Source: Paracoccus alkanivorans (GTDB taxonomy: Bacteria; Pseudomonadota; Alphaproteobacteria; Rhodobacterales; Rhodobacteraceae). From it: DNA of 64,000 nucleotides. This document shows positions 16,957-25,707 of the stretch, in pieces. The DNA lies in the NCBI RefSeq assembly GCF_003697785.1, contig NZ_QOKZ01000007.1, positions 112,798 through 176,797 on the forward strand, written 5' to 3'. Numbering within the stretch: the first letter of the stretch is position 1; every line of letters begins with the position of its first letter. A model generated the notes under the pieces. The model was not told the DNA's origin. It did not search any database and saw only the letters and a program-made list of their open reading frames with translations. The position numbers and the translations under genes are program-made.

Positions 16957-18273
16957 ATGAGCCCGGCCATGCTTGGCCTTGTCGGAATGATCGCGCTTTT
17001 TGGGATGTTGGCGCTGAGGCTTCCCGTCGCTCTGGCGGCAGGGGCAATCGCGATTCCGGGCATTGCCTGGCTTGGAATCATGTCAGGAGAAACTCTTTCC
17101 CACAGCATCGCCGCTATTCCGGGGATGATGCAGGATTTGCTGCACCCGGACAGAATGGCGATGGTGGCGCTGTTCGTGCTGTTGGGTAACATAGCCTTTT
17201 ACGCCGGGATCTCGACACGCATATATGACGCTGCACGGATCTGGCTGCTACATGTGCCGGGCGGGCTGGCGATGGCCTCGGTTCTGGGTTGCGGAGGCTT
17301 CGCGTCTATTTCCGGTTCTTCTGTTGGTTGTGCTTCTACCATGGGGCGGATCTGTGTGCCCGAAATGCTGCGGCACGGATGCGACCCCAGGTTGGCGACG
17401 TCTTCCGTCGCGGTCGGAGGCACCCTGGGGTCGTTGATCCCGCCTTCGGTCCTGTTCATCCTTTATGGCCTGCTGACCGGTGAGTCGGTCGCCAAGCTGT
17501 TCATTGCCGGGCTGTTGCCGGGGCTGTTGTCGCTGGCGGGGATGCTCGCGGTCATCCTCTGGTGGGTCCGTGAAGAGCCTGGCATTGCGCCTCGGCCCGC
17601 TCCTGCCAAGGAAAGCCGGGCAGAGGCGACGCTGGCGCTTTGGCCGCCTGCCATTTTGCTGGCGATCATCATAGGTGGGCTGTTTTCCGGCCTTTTGTCG
17701 CCCCTGACCGCCGCGGCGACCTGCGTCGGATTGGCTCTGGCGATTGGCGTGCTGTATCATCGTCTGTCGGCCGAGGTGCTGTGGATCGTTTTTCGTGACA
17801 GCGCAGTGCAAAGTGTCTTGCTGCTGCTGATCGTGGCGGCCGCGGCGCTGTTTCTGAATTTTATGGAGCAGACCGGCGTCGGGCTGGCGATTGCGGAATG
17901 GGCGCGCTTCAGTGGCCTGCCGGTGCTGACGGTCGTGGCGCTGGTCGCGGTCATCTGCCTGCTTCTGGGGATGTTTGTCGAGCCATTGGGGATCCTTGTC
18001 CTGACATTGCCGGTCATGGCTCCGATGATGCAGTCCTATGGGATGGATCCGATCTGGTTCGGCGTGATCCTGGTCAAGCTGCTTGAAATCGCCCTGATCA
18101 CGCCGCCGGTCGGACTGAATGTCTTTGTGATCGGAAGCGTTACCCGGGATGTGGCGGTCGACCAGGTTTTCGCGGGGGTTGCACGCTTTCTTCTGGTCGA
18201 CATGCTGGTGCTGCTGGTCCTGATCCTTTTCCCTGTCTTTTCGACGCTGCTGCCTGGTTTGATGGCACCCTGA
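16957..18273 (+). CDS. dctM: TRAP transporter large permease (DctM family), no partner genes nearby
   Basis: A 438-residue polytopic inner-membrane protein of the DctM family. Typical features are ALRLPVALAAGAIAI near the start, GGFASISGSSVGCASTMGRI, VAVGGTLGSLIPPSVLFI, and the C-terminal EIALITPPVGLNVFVI. It would form the sodium-driven channel of a TRAP importer. A GGAGAGGG site precedes the ATG at 16957; a two-codon frame ATGAAATGA overlaps that start. Neither a DctP binding protein nor a DctQ small permease is next to it, and its length does not suggest a fused DctQ. Substrate unknown. Confidence 0.88.
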   Translation: MSPAMLGLVGMIALFGMLALRLPVALAAGAIAIPGIAWLGIMSGETLSHSIAAIPGMMQDLLHPDRMAMVALFVLLGNIAFYAGISTRIYDAARIWLLHVPGGLAMASVLGCGGFASISGSSVGCASTMGRICVPEMLRHGCDPRLATSSVAVGGTLGSLIPPSVLFILYGLLTGESVAKLFIAGLLPGLLSLAGMLAVILWWVREEPGIAPRPAPAKESRAEATLALWPPAILLAIIIGGLFSGLLSPLTAAATCVGLALAIGVLYHRLSAEVLWIVFRDSAVQSVLLLLIVAAAALFLNFMEQTGVGLAIAEWARFSGLPVLTVVALVAVICLLLGMFVEPLGILVLTLPVMAPMMQSYGMDPIWFGVILVKLLEIALITPPVGLNVFVIGSVTRDVAVDQVFAGVARFLLVDMLVLLVLILFPVFSTLLPGLMAP

Positions 18274-18406
18274 GACTGGCTGCTGCGACTGCCGACCTGG
18301 CGAGCGGTTTGGATAAAGGCGTAAAGGTGCCATACGAAATAGGCACGCAATTCTAACCAATCGCGTGCCGATCTAGAGTTCTCCATGCCTTGGGTTCAGA
18401 AGCATG

Positions 18407-18430
18407 ATTGATTGCGCCTATGCAATCAAT
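18407..18430. repeat. Perfect 9-bp inverted repeat downstream of the small lipoprotein gene
   Basis: ATTGATTGC and GCAATCAAT flank six bases. It lies between the convergent dctM and lipoprotein genes, 21 bases past the lipoprotein stop. It could fold as a transcript-end hairpin, although no T-run follows on either strand; alternatively it is a protein-binding site. Confidence 0.35.
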
Positions 18431-18451
18431 ATAGCGAGTGAATCTTGGGGT

Positions 18452-18694
18452 TTACATGCCCTTCTGTTTCAAGCCCTCATTATGGCAATAGGTATCGGCG
18501 GTTTCGACGGACATATCCTCCGGACGATCGATGGCCCGGTCCCATCTGACGATATTTTCCGAATAAAGCTGGCAAACAACCTGTCCCTGCGGCGTATCGA
18601 CCGTAACCGGTTCCGTTTCCCAGTCTTTTGGGTCGATACTGCAAGCGGACAGTATTGCGACACCGAAAGTAGCGAAAGCGAGTTTTCTGATCAT
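18452..18694 (-). CDS. Small lipoprotein of unknown function
   Basis: An 80-residue protein with a lipoprotein signal: MIRKLAFATFGVAILSAC, with the lipobox LSAC giving a mature protein of about 63 residues. The mature part has two further cysteines (VVCQLY and TYCHNEG) that could form a disulphide in the periplasm. I do not recognise a family. A GAGGG site precedes the ATG, and a TTGACA promoter lies upstream, so it is probably expressed alone. The surrounding DNA is more AT-rich than the neighbourhood. Confidence 0.7.
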   Translation of the reverse strand: MIRKLAFATFGVAILSACSIDPKDWETEPVTVDTPQGQVVCQLYSENIVRWDRAIDRPEDMSVETADTYCHNEGLKQKGM

Positions 18695-18721
18695 AATCTA
18701 ACCCTCGTTAAAACTGAATAG

Positions 18722-18750
18722 ATACCACAACAGCCGCATGCTACTGTCAA
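18722..18750 (-). promoter_or_regulatory. Probable sigma-70 promoter of the small lipoprotein gene
   Basis: On the minus strand a perfect TTGACA (18750-18745) is followed after 17 bases by TGGTAT (18727-18722), a weak -10. It lies about 30 bases before the lipoprotein start codon in an AT-rich intergenic stretch. Confidence 0.5.
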
Positions 18751-18867
18751 GAATTTTCCATAATATCCTATCTCAAGTTTTAGGCGAAAAATCATGAAAA
18801 TCCTTCCGATCTTTTGTAAGCTTCAGGATCGGTTTGTTTCTCGATGCATTGTTCGTCACCTGGAACT

Positions 18868-18891
18868 GTGGATCACATCAGGTGCATCCAC
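18868..18891 (-). terminator. Hairpin after the dppF-like gene
   Basis: GTGGAT and ATCCAC pair, with an inner CAC/GTG pairing, 22 bases past the stop of the last ABC transporter gene. There is no T-run, so this is at best a weak or Rho-assisted transcript end. Confidence 0.3.
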
Positions 18892-18912
18892 GAGCTTGCG
18901 CGGTTACTTGCC

Positions 18913-19650
18913 TCAGGCCGAAGCGGTGATCAGGTGGCGGGTATATTCCTGGGTTCCCTCGCCTTTACGCAAGGCCTCCACCGACATGATTTCGACAATC
19001 CGCCCATGCTGCATTACCGCCAGCCGGTCACAGATATGCCCGACCACGGCGAGGTCGTGGCTGACCATCACATAGGTCAATCCGTGCTCGGCCCGTAAAT
19101 CCACGAGAAGGTTCAGGATCTCCGCCTGCACACTGACATCCAGCGCGCTGGTCGGTTCATCCAGCAGCAACAGCCGCGGTTCGGCAGCAAGCGCACGGGC
19201 AATGGCGACGCGCTGGCGCTGCCCACCCGAAAGCTGGTGCGGGTAGCGGAAGCGAAAGCCCTTGCCCAGCCCTACGTCCTCGAGCAGTTTCGTGATCCGC
19301 CGGTCAATATCACCCATCCCTTGCAAACCGAGCGCCTCGGATAGAACGGTATCGACGGAATGGCGCGGATGCAGGCTGGCATACGGGTCTTGAAAGACCA
19401 TCTGCACGGTCTTGTAGAAAGCGCGATCCCGGCGTCGGGCATGAACCGGACGGCCATCGACATCGATCCGGCCGGACCAGCTGTCGATCAGCCCCGCAAC
19501 GGCGCGCAGGATGGTCGATTTGCCCGAGCCGGATTCGCCGACAAGACCGAAACTCTCGCCCTTGGCGACTGAAAACGCCGCGTTCTTTACCGCGTCCACG
19601 CGGTCCGGCGGATCTCCGAACCAGACGTCGAGATTGTCGATGGTCAGCAT
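18913..19650 (-). CDS. dppF: Peptide ABC transporter ATP-binding protein, DppF/OppF type
   Basis: A 245-residue ABC ATPase. Walker A GESGSGKST, signature LSGGQRQR, Walker B LLLDEPTSALDVSVQ and the switch histidine in VSHDLAVV are all present. It is shorter than usual DppF proteins (about 330 residues) because the C-terminal oligopeptide-transporter domain is almost absent, ending soon after the EYTRHL segment. Start choice: ATG 19650, with an in-frame GTG three codons earlier at 19659. It is the last gene of the dpp/opp-type operon. Confidence 0.88.
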   Translation of the reverse strand: MLTIDNLDVWFGDPPDRVDAVKNAAFSVAKGESFGLVGESGSGKSTILRAVAGLIDSWSGRIDVDGRPVHARRRDRAFYKTVQMVFQDPYASLHPRHSVDTVLSEALGLQGMGDIDRRITKLLEDVGLGKGFRFRYPHQLSGGQRQRVAIARALAAEPRLLLLDEPTSALDVSVQAEILNLLVDLRAEHGLTYVMVSHDLAVVGHICDRLAVMQHGRIVEIMSVEALRKGEGTQEYTRHLITASA

Positions 19651-19700
19651 GGGCAGCACCGCCGCAAAGAAGTATTCATGCGAAGAAGAGGAGGCATGGC

Positions 19701-20570
19701 TCAGATCTTTCCCGAAAGCTTGATCTGTAATTCTCCATCCCGCCAGCTTTCCTCGCGCTGCAGCACCGGGAGGCGCTTGACCGGCGCATCGAGGCGGGGA
19801 AGACTGCTGAGCAGGCCCTGCGTATAGGGGTGGCGGGCATTATGAAGATCACTTGCGGCCAATGTCTCGACGATGCGGCCCGCATACATGATCAGAACCC
19901 GGTCGCAGAATTTCGAGACAAGATTGAGGTCGTGGCTGATGAAGATCAAGCCCATGCCCCGATCGCGCACCAGCCCATCCATGATGCTCAGCACTTCGCC
20001 CCTTACCGATACGTCAAGGGCCGAGGTGGGCTCGTCCGCGATCAGGATCTGCGGGTCGGGGGCAAGCATCATGGCTATCATGATGCGCTGGCCCATCCCG
20101 CCCGAGACTTCGTGCGGATAGGTTTTCATGACCCGCTCGGGGTCGCGGATCTGGACCGCGTTCAGCATCTCCAGCGCCTTTTGGCGCGCGATATCCCTGC
20201 TACCGCCGGCATGAAGGCGATAGGCTTCCATGATCTGGTCGCCGACGGTCATCACCGGGTTGAGGCTGAATTTCGGATCCTGCATGACCATGCTGATCCG
20301 GCTGCCGCGCAGCTTGCGCATCCGGCGCTCGGGCAGGTTCAGGATCGACTCCCCGTCGAGTTCGAGCCGGTCGGCAGTCACTCGGCCTGGCGGGCGGACG
20401 AGGCCGAGGATCGCCCGGCCGGTCATGGACTTGCCCGAACCGGATTCGCCCACCACTCCCAGCCTTTCGCGGCCAAGATCGAAGCTGACGCCCCGGACGG
20501 CGTGGAATTCCCCCTGACGGCTCGGGAAGGTGACGCGGAGGTTTCGGACCTGCAAAAGAGACTGGGTCAT
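19701..20570 (-). CDS. dppD: Peptide ABC transporter ATP-binding protein, DppD/OppD type
   Basis: A 289-residue ABC ATPase. It has Walker A GESGSGKSM, signature VSGGMGQR, Walker B ILIADEPTSALDVSVRGE and FISHDLNLVSKF. The C-terminal tail HPYTQGLLSSLPRLD is the start of the oligopeptide/dipeptide-transporter C-terminal domain, which lacks the cysteine cluster of Fe-S-containing DppD proteins. The ATG at 20570 overlaps the permease stop by four bases. It pairs with the dppF-like ATPase. Confidence 0.9.
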   Translation of the reverse strand: MTQSLLQVRNLRVTFPSRQGEFHAVRGVSFDLGRERLGVVGESGSGKSMTGRAILGLVRPPGRVTADRLELDGESILNLPERRMRKLRGSRISMVMQDPKFSLNPVMTVGDQIMEAYRLHAGGSRDIARQKALEMLNAVQIRDPERVMKTYPHEVSGGMGQRIMIAMMLAPDPQILIADEPTSALDVSVRGEVLSIMDGLVRDRGMGLIFISHDLNLVSKFCDRVLIMYAGRIVETLAASDLHNARHPYTQGLLSSLPRLDAPVKRLPVLQREESWRDGELQIKLSGKI

Positions 20571-21493
20571 TCCTTGGCTCCTTTCGGGTCCAGCACGTCG
20601 CGCAACCCGTCTCCGAGCAGGTTGAAGGCGAGGCTGACGATGAAGATCGCAAGCCCGGGCATCGCCGCCACCCACCAGTGATCGAGGATATAGACCCGCC
20701 CGTCCGAGATCATCGCTCCCCATTCCGGCATCGGCGGCTGTGCGCCAAGGCCCAGGAAGCCAAGGCCCGCCGCCGACAGGATGATCCCGGCCATGTCCAG
20801 TGCCACCCGCACGATCAGCGACGAGATGCAAAGCGGCCAGATATGCCGGATCAGCAGCCGCAGTGGTCCCGCCCCCTGCAGGCGGGCGGCGGCGATATAG
20901 TCGGCGTGGCGGATAGTCAGCGTCTCGGCCCTTGCCAGTCGTGCATAGGGAGGCCATGCGGTCAGCGCCAGTGCAAGGACGGCGTTGCCGATGCTGGGGC
21001 CGAGTGCCGCGACGAAAGCCAATGCGAGGATCAGCTTGGGGAAGGCCAGGAAGATGTCGGTGATCCGCATCAGGACCTGATCGACCCAGCCTCCGGCAAA
21101 GCCGGCGACGGTGCCGATAAACAGCCCGATGATCGGCGCGATCAGGGCCACGGTGCCGACGATGAAAAGGGTAATTCGAGAGCCGTGGATCAGTCGCGAC
21201 AGAATATCGCGGCCAAGCGCGTCGGTGCCCAGCCAATGCTCCGCCGAGGGCGGTTGCAGGCGGCCCGCGAGATTCTGGGCAAAGGGGCTTTGCGGGGCGA
21301 GCCATGGCGCAAAGACCGCCATGAAGATCAGCAGGATCAGGATGATAAGCCCGAACATTGCCAGCTTGTTGGCGCGGAATGTCAGCCAGCCCTGATAGAT
21401 CGCCCCCAACCGCGCCTGACGGCGGGTCTGCGGTGCGTCGGACAACAGCCATTCGCGGCGGGATTGCGGGCGTGTGATTGGCGACTCGCTCAT
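20567..21493 (-). CDS. dppC: Peptide ABC transporter permease, DppC/OppC type
   Basis: A 308-residue inner-membrane permease with the N-terminal OppC segment (FRANKLAMFGLIILILLIF) and six membrane spans. The block WLGTDALGRDILSRLIHGSR is a hallmark of the OppC/DppC family, and AARLQGAGPLRLLIRHIWP is the EAA loop. Its start overlaps the stop of the dppB-like gene and its stop overlaps the dppD start, showing a tightly coupled operon. Confidence 0.92.
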   Translation of the reverse strand: MSESPITRPQSRREWLLSDAPQTRRQARLGAIYQGWLTFRANKLAMFGLIILILLIFMAVFAPWLAPQSPFAQNLAGRLQPPSAEHWLGTDALGRDILSRLIHGSRITLFIVGTVALIAPIIGLFIGTVAGFAGGWVDQVLMRITDIFLAFPKLILALAFVAALGPSIGNAVLALALTAWPPYARLARAETLTIRHADYIAAARLQGAGPLRLLIRHIWPLCISSLIVRVALDMAGIILSAAGLGFLGLGAQPPMPEWGAMISDGRVYILDHWWVAAMPGLAIFIVSLAFNLLGDGLRDVLDPKGAKE

Positions 21494-22572
21494 TTCGACC
21501 TCGGATCCAGCACGCGATACAACAAGTCGCTGAGCAGGTTCAGCCCGATGAAACAGGTCCCGACGACGACCGTGCCGCCCAGAACCGCATTCATGTCCCC
21601 GGCCAGCAGCGTCTTGGTGATATATTGCCCGAGGCCCGGCCAGCTGAAAATGATCTCGGTCAGCACCGAGCCTTCGAGCAGCGAACCGAAGCTTAGGGCG
21701 ATCACCGTGACCAGCGGGATCGAGATATTGCGGAAGGCATGCCGCCAGATCACGGCGCGTTCGCTCAGCCCCTTGACGCGGCCGGTGGTGATATACTCCG
21801 CCGAAAGCTGTTCGAGCATGAAGCTGCGGGTCATGCGGCTGATATAGGCAAGGCTGAAATAGCCCAGCAGGCTGGCGGGCAGGATGATATGGCTGAACGC
21901 ATCCCGGAAAGCCCCCCAATCCCCCGCGATCAGCGAGTCGACAAGGATCATGCCGGTGACATGCGGCACCATGCCGTCATAGATGATGCCCTGCCGCCCC
22001 GGTCCTCCGACCCAGCCCAGGATGCCGTAGAACAGCAGCAGCCCCATCAGCCCCAGCCAGAAGATCGGCATCGAGTAGCCGACCAGCGCCACCACGCGGG
22101 CAACCTGGTCGATGATGCCGCCACGCCTTGCAGCAGCGATTACACCAAGGGGCACGCCGATGCTGACCCCGATCAGCGTGCCAAGCGTCGCGAGCTCAAG
22201 CGTGGCGGGAAAGACGCGCTTGATGTCCTCGATCACCGGCTGCCCGGTCGAGATAGAGCGTCCGAAATCGCCGGTAAGGACTTCGGTCAGATAGCGGAAG
22301 AACTGCACCACCAGCGGCTGGTCAAGGCCCATCGCCTGATAGGCCGCGTCATACTGCGCCTGCGTGGCCCGGTCCCCGACCACCTTCAGCACCGGGTCGA
22401 TCGGCATGACCCGCCCAATGATGAAGGTGACCAGCAAGAGTCCCAGAAGCGTGAGCGCCAGCGACAGAACTGTACCGGCGATGCTGCGCAAACGACGCTT
22501 GCGGGCAGCCCGACGGTCCGGAGCGGAGGCGGGCGGGATCGGCCCCTGCCCGCCTGTATTCGTATCGATCAT
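21490..22572 (-). CDS. dppB: Peptide ABC transporter permease, DppB/OppB type
   Basis: A 360-residue inner-membrane permease. The N-terminal cytoplasmic stretch of about 35 residues is basic, followed by LALTLLGLLLVTFIIGRVMP and the family block FGRSISTGQPV. The EAA loop is TTGRVKGLSERAVIWRHAFR. ATG at 22572 is used; an in-frame TTG two codons upstream is possible. It follows the binding-protein gene by nine bases. Confidence 0.91.
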   Translation of the reverse strand: MIDTNTGGQGPIPPASAPDRRAARKRRLRSIAGTVLSLALTLLGLLLVTFIIGRVMPIDPVLKVVGDRATQAQYDAAYQAMGLDQPLVVQFFRYLTEVLTGDFGRSISTGQPVIEDIKRVFPATLELATLGTLIGVSIGVPLGVIAAARRGGIIDQVARVVALVGYSMPIFWLGLMGLLLFYGILGWVGGPGRQGIIYDGMVPHVTGMILVDSLIAGDWGAFRDAFSHIILPASLLGYFSLAYISRMTRSFMLEQLSAEYITTGRVKGLSERAVIWRHAFRNISIPLVTVIALSFGSLLEGSVLTEIIFSWPGLGQYITKTLLAGDMNAVLGGTVVVGTCFIGLNLLSDLLYRVLDPRSK

Positions 22573-22581
22573 GTTCAAGGC

Positions 22582-24180
22582 TTACTCGCCCTTGGTGACC
22601 TGATGATACATGACCGAGGTCACCGCGCCACCGGTATTCCAGTTCTGAACATTCTCCTGTAGCCCGGTATTCGCGATCCGCTGGAACAGCGGAATGATCG
22701 GCGCCTCGGCCTGATATTGCTTTTGGATGTCCCGATACATCTGGCCGCGCTTTTCGCTGTCCTGTTCCAGCGTGGCGGCTTCGGTCGCCTCTCCCATCTC
22801 CGTGGGCACCGCATAGGCATTGCGCCATGCCAGAAGGCCGGTCGCCTTGGCCTCGTCGCTGTTATCCGGGTTATAGGCGAAAGTCGCGGCATTGGTGTTC
22901 GGATCGGAATAATCCGGCCCCCATTCACCAAGGAAGATGGGAACCTCCCTGGCGCGATAAGCGTCCAGCACCTGAGCACCGGTCATCTGCTCGATTTCCA
23001 GCGTCAGCCCCACCTCGGCCATCGCACCCTGCAAGGTCTGCGCCACGTCTATATATTCACGGAGATCGCGGATCTTGGTCGTCACCGTGCCGCCCTCGAT
23101 CCCGGCATCCGCGAGGATCTGCTTGGCCTTTTCGACATCATAGGTCCACGGATTTTCCTTCAGTTCACCCAGATAGCCCTGGGGCAGGAAGGATTGGTGC
23201 GTGACGAACATACCCTTGAGGAAGCTGTTCGTGATCCCTTCGTAATCGACCAGATACTTCATCGCTTCGATCACGGCAGGATTGGACAGAAGCTCATCCT
23301 TCTGGTTGAGCCCCATATAGAGGATGCGACCGCGAGGCTCGTTCTGGATCTTGATACCCTCGGCCTCGCTCAAAGCCTCGACATCGGTCGGGGTCAGGTC
23401 GCGTGCAGCGTCGATATCGCCTTGCTCCAGCAACAACCGCTGTGCGCTCGATTCAGGAACGTTGCGCACGACGACTCGCTTCATCTCGGAAGCGCCCCGC
23501 CAGTAATCCTCGTATGCGATCAATTGCACCGCTTCGTTGGGACGCCAGGCGGCAAGCTCGAAGGCTCCCGAACCCGCCTCGTTGGTATTCAGCCATGTAT
23601 TGCCGAAATCCTCGCCTTCAGCATTGGCCATGACAGTTTCCTTGTCCACGACGCTGGCAACCATCGCGGTCAGGCAGTTGAGGATGAATGACTGGGCATA
23701 TGCCTTGTCGAGATTCAGGGTCAACTTGTTGCCATCGAAAGTGATCTTTTCCTCGACATTTTCCGGGGTGAAGCCGAATTGTGTCAGGATGAATGCCGGG
23801 GTCTTGTTCAGCTTGACGACACGCTGTAACGACCACGCGGCATCCTCGGCGCGGACCGGGTTACCGGAATGGAAGGTTACACCCTCCCGCATCGTGAAGG
23901 TGATGGACATGCCGTCCTCCGACATCTCCCAGCTTTCGGCGAGCGACGGCTTGAAGCCCGCTTCCATGTCCAGCGGATCGAAGTCGACCAGCCGGTCATA
24001 GGTATTGCGGTTCACGTCGTTGCCCGAGAACTCGAATGTCTGGGCCGGGTCGAGGCTGATGATATCGTCTATGGTGGCGGCGATGACCAGCGTATCGGCG
24101 GGTGTCTCGGCATAGGCAGCAGGCGCAATGGCCAATGCGGAGGCCAGCAGTATCGCACGCGGAGTCAGCAGATGTTTCAT
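22582..24180 (-). CDS. Peptide/nickel-type ABC transporter substrate-binding protein (family 5)
   Basis: A 532-residue periplasmic binding protein with signal peptide MKHLLTPRAILLASALAIAP. Family 5 features are IISLDPAQTFEFSGNDVNRN near the N-terminus, the SLAESWEMSEDGMSITF block, and VTFHSGNPVRAEDAAWSL. It heads the operon and delivers peptides or similar solutes to the dppBCDF-like membrane complex. Peptide is the default guess; opine, glutathione or sugar oligomers are also handled by this family. The ATG at 24180 gives a clean signal peptide with a GGGAGAC site upstream. Confidence 0.9.
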   Translation of the reverse strand: MKHLLTPRAILLASALAIAPAAYAETPADTLVIAATIDDIISLDPAQTFEFSGNDVNRNTYDRLVDFDPLDMEAGFKPSLAESWEMSEDGMSITFTMREGVTFHSGNPVRAEDAAWSLQRVVKLNKTPAFILTQFGFTPENVEEKITFDGNKLTLNLDKAYAQSFILNCLTAMVASVVDKETVMANAEGEDFGNTWLNTNEAGSGAFELAAWRPNEAVQLIAYEDYWRGASEMKRVVVRNVPESSAQRLLLEQGDIDAARDLTPTDVEALSEAEGIKIQNEPRGRILYMGLNQKDELLSNPAVIEAMKYLVDYEGITNSFLKGMFVTHQSFLPQGYLGELKENPWTYDVEKAKQILADAGIEGGTVTTKIRDLREYIDVAQTLQGAMAEVGLTLEIEQMTGAQVLDAYRAREVPIFLGEWGPDYSDPNTNAATFAYNPDNSDEAKATGLLAWRNAYAVPTEMGEATEAATLEQDSEKRGQMYRDIQKQYQAEAPIIPLFQRIANTGLQENVQNWNTGGAVTSVMYHQVTKGE

Positions 24181-24365
24181 ATGAGTCTCCCTGTCGGAAT
24201 TCATCCCGTCAATGCGGGGTTGATACGCTGCAACGTGACGCAAGCAGGAACCATAGGCAAGCCCCGTGAGCACCGCGCCCTTCCGGGCCTTGGTCAAGGG
24301 AAAACCGGTTTTTCACGCGAGATCAGTGCCCGGGAACATCGGTAGTCGAGCTCAAAGAAAACCGC

Positions 24366-24394
24366 TTGACGCTCCTGCCACCACCCCTTAAATC
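24366..24394 (+). promoter_or_regulatory. Promoter of the tRNA-Met gene
   Basis: TTGACG (24366-24371) and TAAATC (24389-24394) are separated by exactly 17 bases, and the mature tRNA starts 12 bases after the -10 element. Confidence 0.7.
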
Positions 24395-24406
24395 GCTCCC
24401 ACCCGT

Positions 24407-24483
24407 GGCGGAGTAGCTCAGTTGGTTAGAGCAGAGGAATCATAATCCTTGTGTCGGGGGTTCAAATCCCTCCTCCGCTACCA
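24407..24483 (+). tRNA. tRNA-Met (anticodon CAT)
   Basis: A 77-base cloverleaf with encoded CCA. The acceptor stem is GGCGGAG with CTCCGCT, the D arm contains AGTTGGTTA, the anticodon loop ATCATAA gives CAT on a GAGGA/TCCTT stem, and the T loop is TTCAAAT. The first pair is G-U rather than the unpaired C-A of initiator tRNA, so it is the elongator form. The CAT anticodon would also fit the lysidine-modified tRNA-Ile, but the body resembles alphaproteobacterial elongator tRNA-Met. Confidence 0.9.
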
Positions 24484-24706
24484 AATAACCCTCAGAAAGC
24501 ATGAACAATGTATCTTGACGGGATTATTTGCCCGGCAAATTTCATGCTCGGGGTTATGTCTGGGCTACATTTCATCGTCGTAGCTGACCAGAAAGCTTCC
24601 GTGGTGAACGATGCAGGGAAAACAGCACGTAATTCCCACAATGTGGACCACATCCTTATCCTGGGAAGAACTTGTTCCCAAGGCCCGCAATTCTGTAATG
24701 ATGTCT

Positions 24707-24782
24707 TGGTGAGCCCGACAGGATTCGAACCTGTGACCCACTGATTAAAAGTCAGTTGCTCTACCAACTGAGCTACGGGCCC
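24707..24782 (-). tRNA. tRNA-Lys (anticodon TTT)
   Basis: A 76-base cloverleaf with encoded CCA on the minus strand. The acceptor stem is GGGCCCG with CGGGCTC, the anticodon loop CTTTTAA gives TTT on an ACTGA/TCAGT stem, and the T arm contains GGTTCGAATCC. It is convergent with the tRNA-Met gene; the 223 bases between the two hold no gene I can support. Confidence 0.95.
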
Positions 24783-24792
24783 AACGGGGGGC

Positions 24793-24821
24793 TTACTAGG
24801 TGCGCTGGCCCGGAGCGTCAA
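24793..24821 (-). promoter_or_regulatory. Promoter of the tRNA-Lys gene
   Basis: On the minus strand TTGACG (24821-24816) and TAGTAA (24798-24793) are 17 bases apart, and the tRNA begins 11 bases downstream. The -35 region CTTGACGCTCC is identical to that of the tRNA-Met promoter. Confidence 0.72.
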
Positions 24822-24876
24822 GCGGAAAAACAATCGTCACTGGCGGATTTTTTTCGGGCATCTTATATGCGGGAAC

Positions 24877-25707
24877 ATGAGTAATGGTTTTCCCACCGGC
24901 TTGCCCTTCATGAAGATGCATGGGCTCGGCAATGATTTCGTCGTGATCGACCTGCGTTCGGGCGGTGTTCCCCCGGCGGAGGGCCTCGTTGCGCGCATCG
25001 CCGACCGCAACCGGGGGATCGGTTTCGATCAGTTGGCCACGATCGAGCTGGACGACCGGGCGGATGTCAGGCTGCGGTTCTGGAACAGCGACGGCTCGCT
25101 CAGTTCGGCTTGTGGCAATGCGACGCGCTGCATTGCCCGACATATCATGGACGAGACGAGGCGCGACCGGCTCAGCCTGCGCACCGATCATGGCGTGCTG
25201 CAGGCCGAGGATGCAGGGGGTGGACTGACGCGGGTCAATATGGGGCAGCCGGTGCTGGATTGGAGGGAGATACCGCTGGCGCAGGAGGTCGATATCGATC
25301 ATCTGCCAATCCCCGGCGATCCGGCGGCGACCGGAATGGGAAACCCGCATATGACATTCTTCGTCGAGGATGCCGCGGCTATCGACCTGAACGGCTTCGG
25401 CTCCGAGCATGAGTATCATCCGCTCTACCCGCAGCGCACAAATGTCGAGATCGTGCAGGTGATCTCGAACAGCGAGATCCTGCTGCGGATATGGGAGCGG
25501 GGAACCGGTCCGACGCTGGCCTCGGGCTCCTGCTCCTGCGCGGCGGCGGTGGCGGCGGCGCGGCGCGGGCTTACGGGGCGGCGGGTCAAGGTGAATGTGC
25601 CCGGAGGGGTGCTGCATATCGACTGGCGCGAGGACGGCGTCTGGATGGAGGGGCCGACGGCGTATGTCTTTTCGGGTGTGCTGACGCCGGAATGGCTGTC
25701 TGCATGA
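24877..25707 (+). CDS. dapF: Diaminopimelate epimerase
   Basis: A 276-residue cytosolic enzyme converting LL- to meso-diaminopimelate for lysine and peptidoglycan synthesis. The start region MKMHGLGNDFVVIDLR is diagnostic. The two catalytic cysteines are in SACGNATRC (about residue 77) and GSCSCAAAV (about residue 220). The length is usual. It overlaps mtaB by four bases (ATGA). A -10-like TTATAT lies about 15 bases upstream of the start, so the transcript could have a very short leader. Confidence 0.96.
   Translation: MSNGFPTGLPFMKMHGLGNDFVVIDLRSGGVPPAEGLVARIADRNRGIGFDQLATIELDDRADVRLRFWNSDGSLSSACGNATRCIARHIMDETRRDRLSLRTDHGVLQAEDAGGGLTRVNMGQPVLDWREIPLAQEVDIDHLPIPGDPAATGMGNPHMTFFVEDAAAIDLNGFGSEHEYHPLYPQRTNVEIVQVISNSEILLRIWERGTGPTLASGSCSCAAAVAAARRGLTGRRVKVNVPGGVLHIDWREDGVWMEGPTAYVFSGVLTPEWLSA

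Noticed and set aside
19701..21452. Long fused minus-strand frame ahead of the dppD-like ATPase
   Set aside because: The first 294 codons are an out-of-frame reading of the dppC gene; the real ATPase starts at 20570 after a coupled overlap.
24508..24744. 78-codon plus-strand frame between the tRNA genes
   Set aside because: It runs into the tRNA-Lys gene, and its C-terminal sequence is just the translated tRNA; no support as a gene.
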